Under the pieces are notes generated by a model, which saw only the letters and a list, made by a program, of their open reading frames with translations, was not told the DNA's origin and searched no databases. A stretch of DNA of 6,577 nt from an uncultured Eggerthellaceae bacterium (GTDB lineage: Bacteria > Actinomycetota > Coriobacteriia > Coriobacteriales > Eggerthellaceae), in contig CAMOUE010000129.1 in the NCBI GenBank assembly GCA_946626265.1, positions 1-6,577 of the forward strand. Reading direction: 5' to 3'. Position numbers and translations under genes: made by a program. Positions 6,442-6,577 of this stretch are shown in pieces (positions within the stretch are counted from its first letter, which is position 1; each line of letters opens with the position of its first letter).

Positions 6442-6511
6442 CACACACAACTGGAAAATACGTGCAACTGGCGCCCATTGTGCACGTATATTCCAGTTGT
6501 GGGTGCTTTTT
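6442..6511. repeat. Long hairpin 2 (25-bp stem, two mismatches), related to hairpin 1, followed by T5
   Basis: Left arm 6442-6466 pairs with right arm 6481-6505 around a 14-base loop, with mismatches only at 6445/6502 and 6457/6490. Its arms share the ACAACTGGAA core and the following A-T-R-CGTGCA with hairpin 1, with left arms offset by 103 bases. A TTTTT tract (6507-6511) one base after the stem makes it a possible Rho-independent terminator for the upstream gene, though the stem is longer than usual terminators. Confidence 0.85.
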
Positions 6512-6523
6512 GCGAGTTTAGCC

Positions 6524-6577
6524 TGTCCAGTTTCAGGACATAGGTAAGCCAATAGTTTCAGGACATGGGTAAGTCGG
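6524..6577. mobile_element. Possible end of an insertion sequence with paired subterminal repeats
   Basis: AGTTTCAGGACATAGGTAAG at 6529-6548 is repeated at 6554-6573 with one change (A to G), at a period of 25. The run opens with TGTCC at 6524, matching the 5'-TG start common to many insertion-sequence ends, and continues to the window edge. Closely spaced direct copies just inside an end are typical transposase-binding sites. No transposase is in the window, so the element type is not assigned. The alternative is an operator array for a gene beyond the edge. Confidence 0.45.

Noticed and set aside
6325..6505. Integron attC sites or a CRISPR array in the hairpin region
   Set aside because: The arms do not match RYYYAAC/GTTRRRY and lack the expected unpaired bases. 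Two inverted pairs without regular unique spacers are not a CRISPR array.
6322..6552. Short open frames of 62-76 codons at the right end
   Set aside because: They run through both hairpin arms on both strands and have no ribosome site, so they are by-products of the palindromes.

Overview
The window is high-GC bacterial DNA that reads like Coriobacteriia, probably Eggerthellaceae (an anaerobic gut actinobacterium of the Slackia/Denitrobacterium/Gordonibacter sort). This rests on base composition, strong GGAGG-type ribosome binding sites, the feel of the protein sequences and an anaerobic (oxygen-sensitive radical SAM) gene set. It is an impression from reading, not a database result. No rRNA, tRNA or CRISPR array was found.

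Layout, left to right. (1) The minus strand from the left edge to 911 is a 3'-truncated Ldh_2-type NAD(P)-dependent 2-hydroxyacid dehydrogenase. (2) A divergent promoter region (912-1133) separates it from a plus-strand radical SAM/SPASM protein (1134-2531) with textbook cluster-binding cysteines in both domains and no visible peptide substrate. (3) A structured spacer (2532-2654) lies between convergent genes. (4) On the minus strand, 2655-3591 is an FAD-dependent amine-oxidase/phytoene-desaturase-like oxidoreductase. It is broken by a frame change just after its N-terminal GGR motif and appears to have lost a block of the substrate domain. (5) Divergent from it is a two-gene plus-strand operon (3664-5413): a tetratricopeptide-repeat (TPR) protein and, overlapping it by 14 bases, a DUF4037 protein whose N-terminus carries a nucleotidyltransferase-like signature. 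(6) A G-rich intergenic block with two families of short repeats and a cluster of CTAG tetranucleotides (5432-5548) precedes (7) an NrdG-type anaerobic ribonucleotide reductase activase (5586-6281). (8) The right end (6282-6577) is non-coding. It holds two tandem long hairpins built from four related arms, then a pair of 20-base direct repeats that look like the end of an insertion sequence running off the window.

The genes do not form one obvious pathway. Two radical SAM enzymes and a dehydrogenase fit anaerobic metabolism. The TPR/DUF4037 pair is the most operon-like unit and the least explained. The best candidates for something undescribed are this TPR-nucleotidyltransferase pair, the SPASM enzyme without a known substrate, and the paired long hairpins at the right end.
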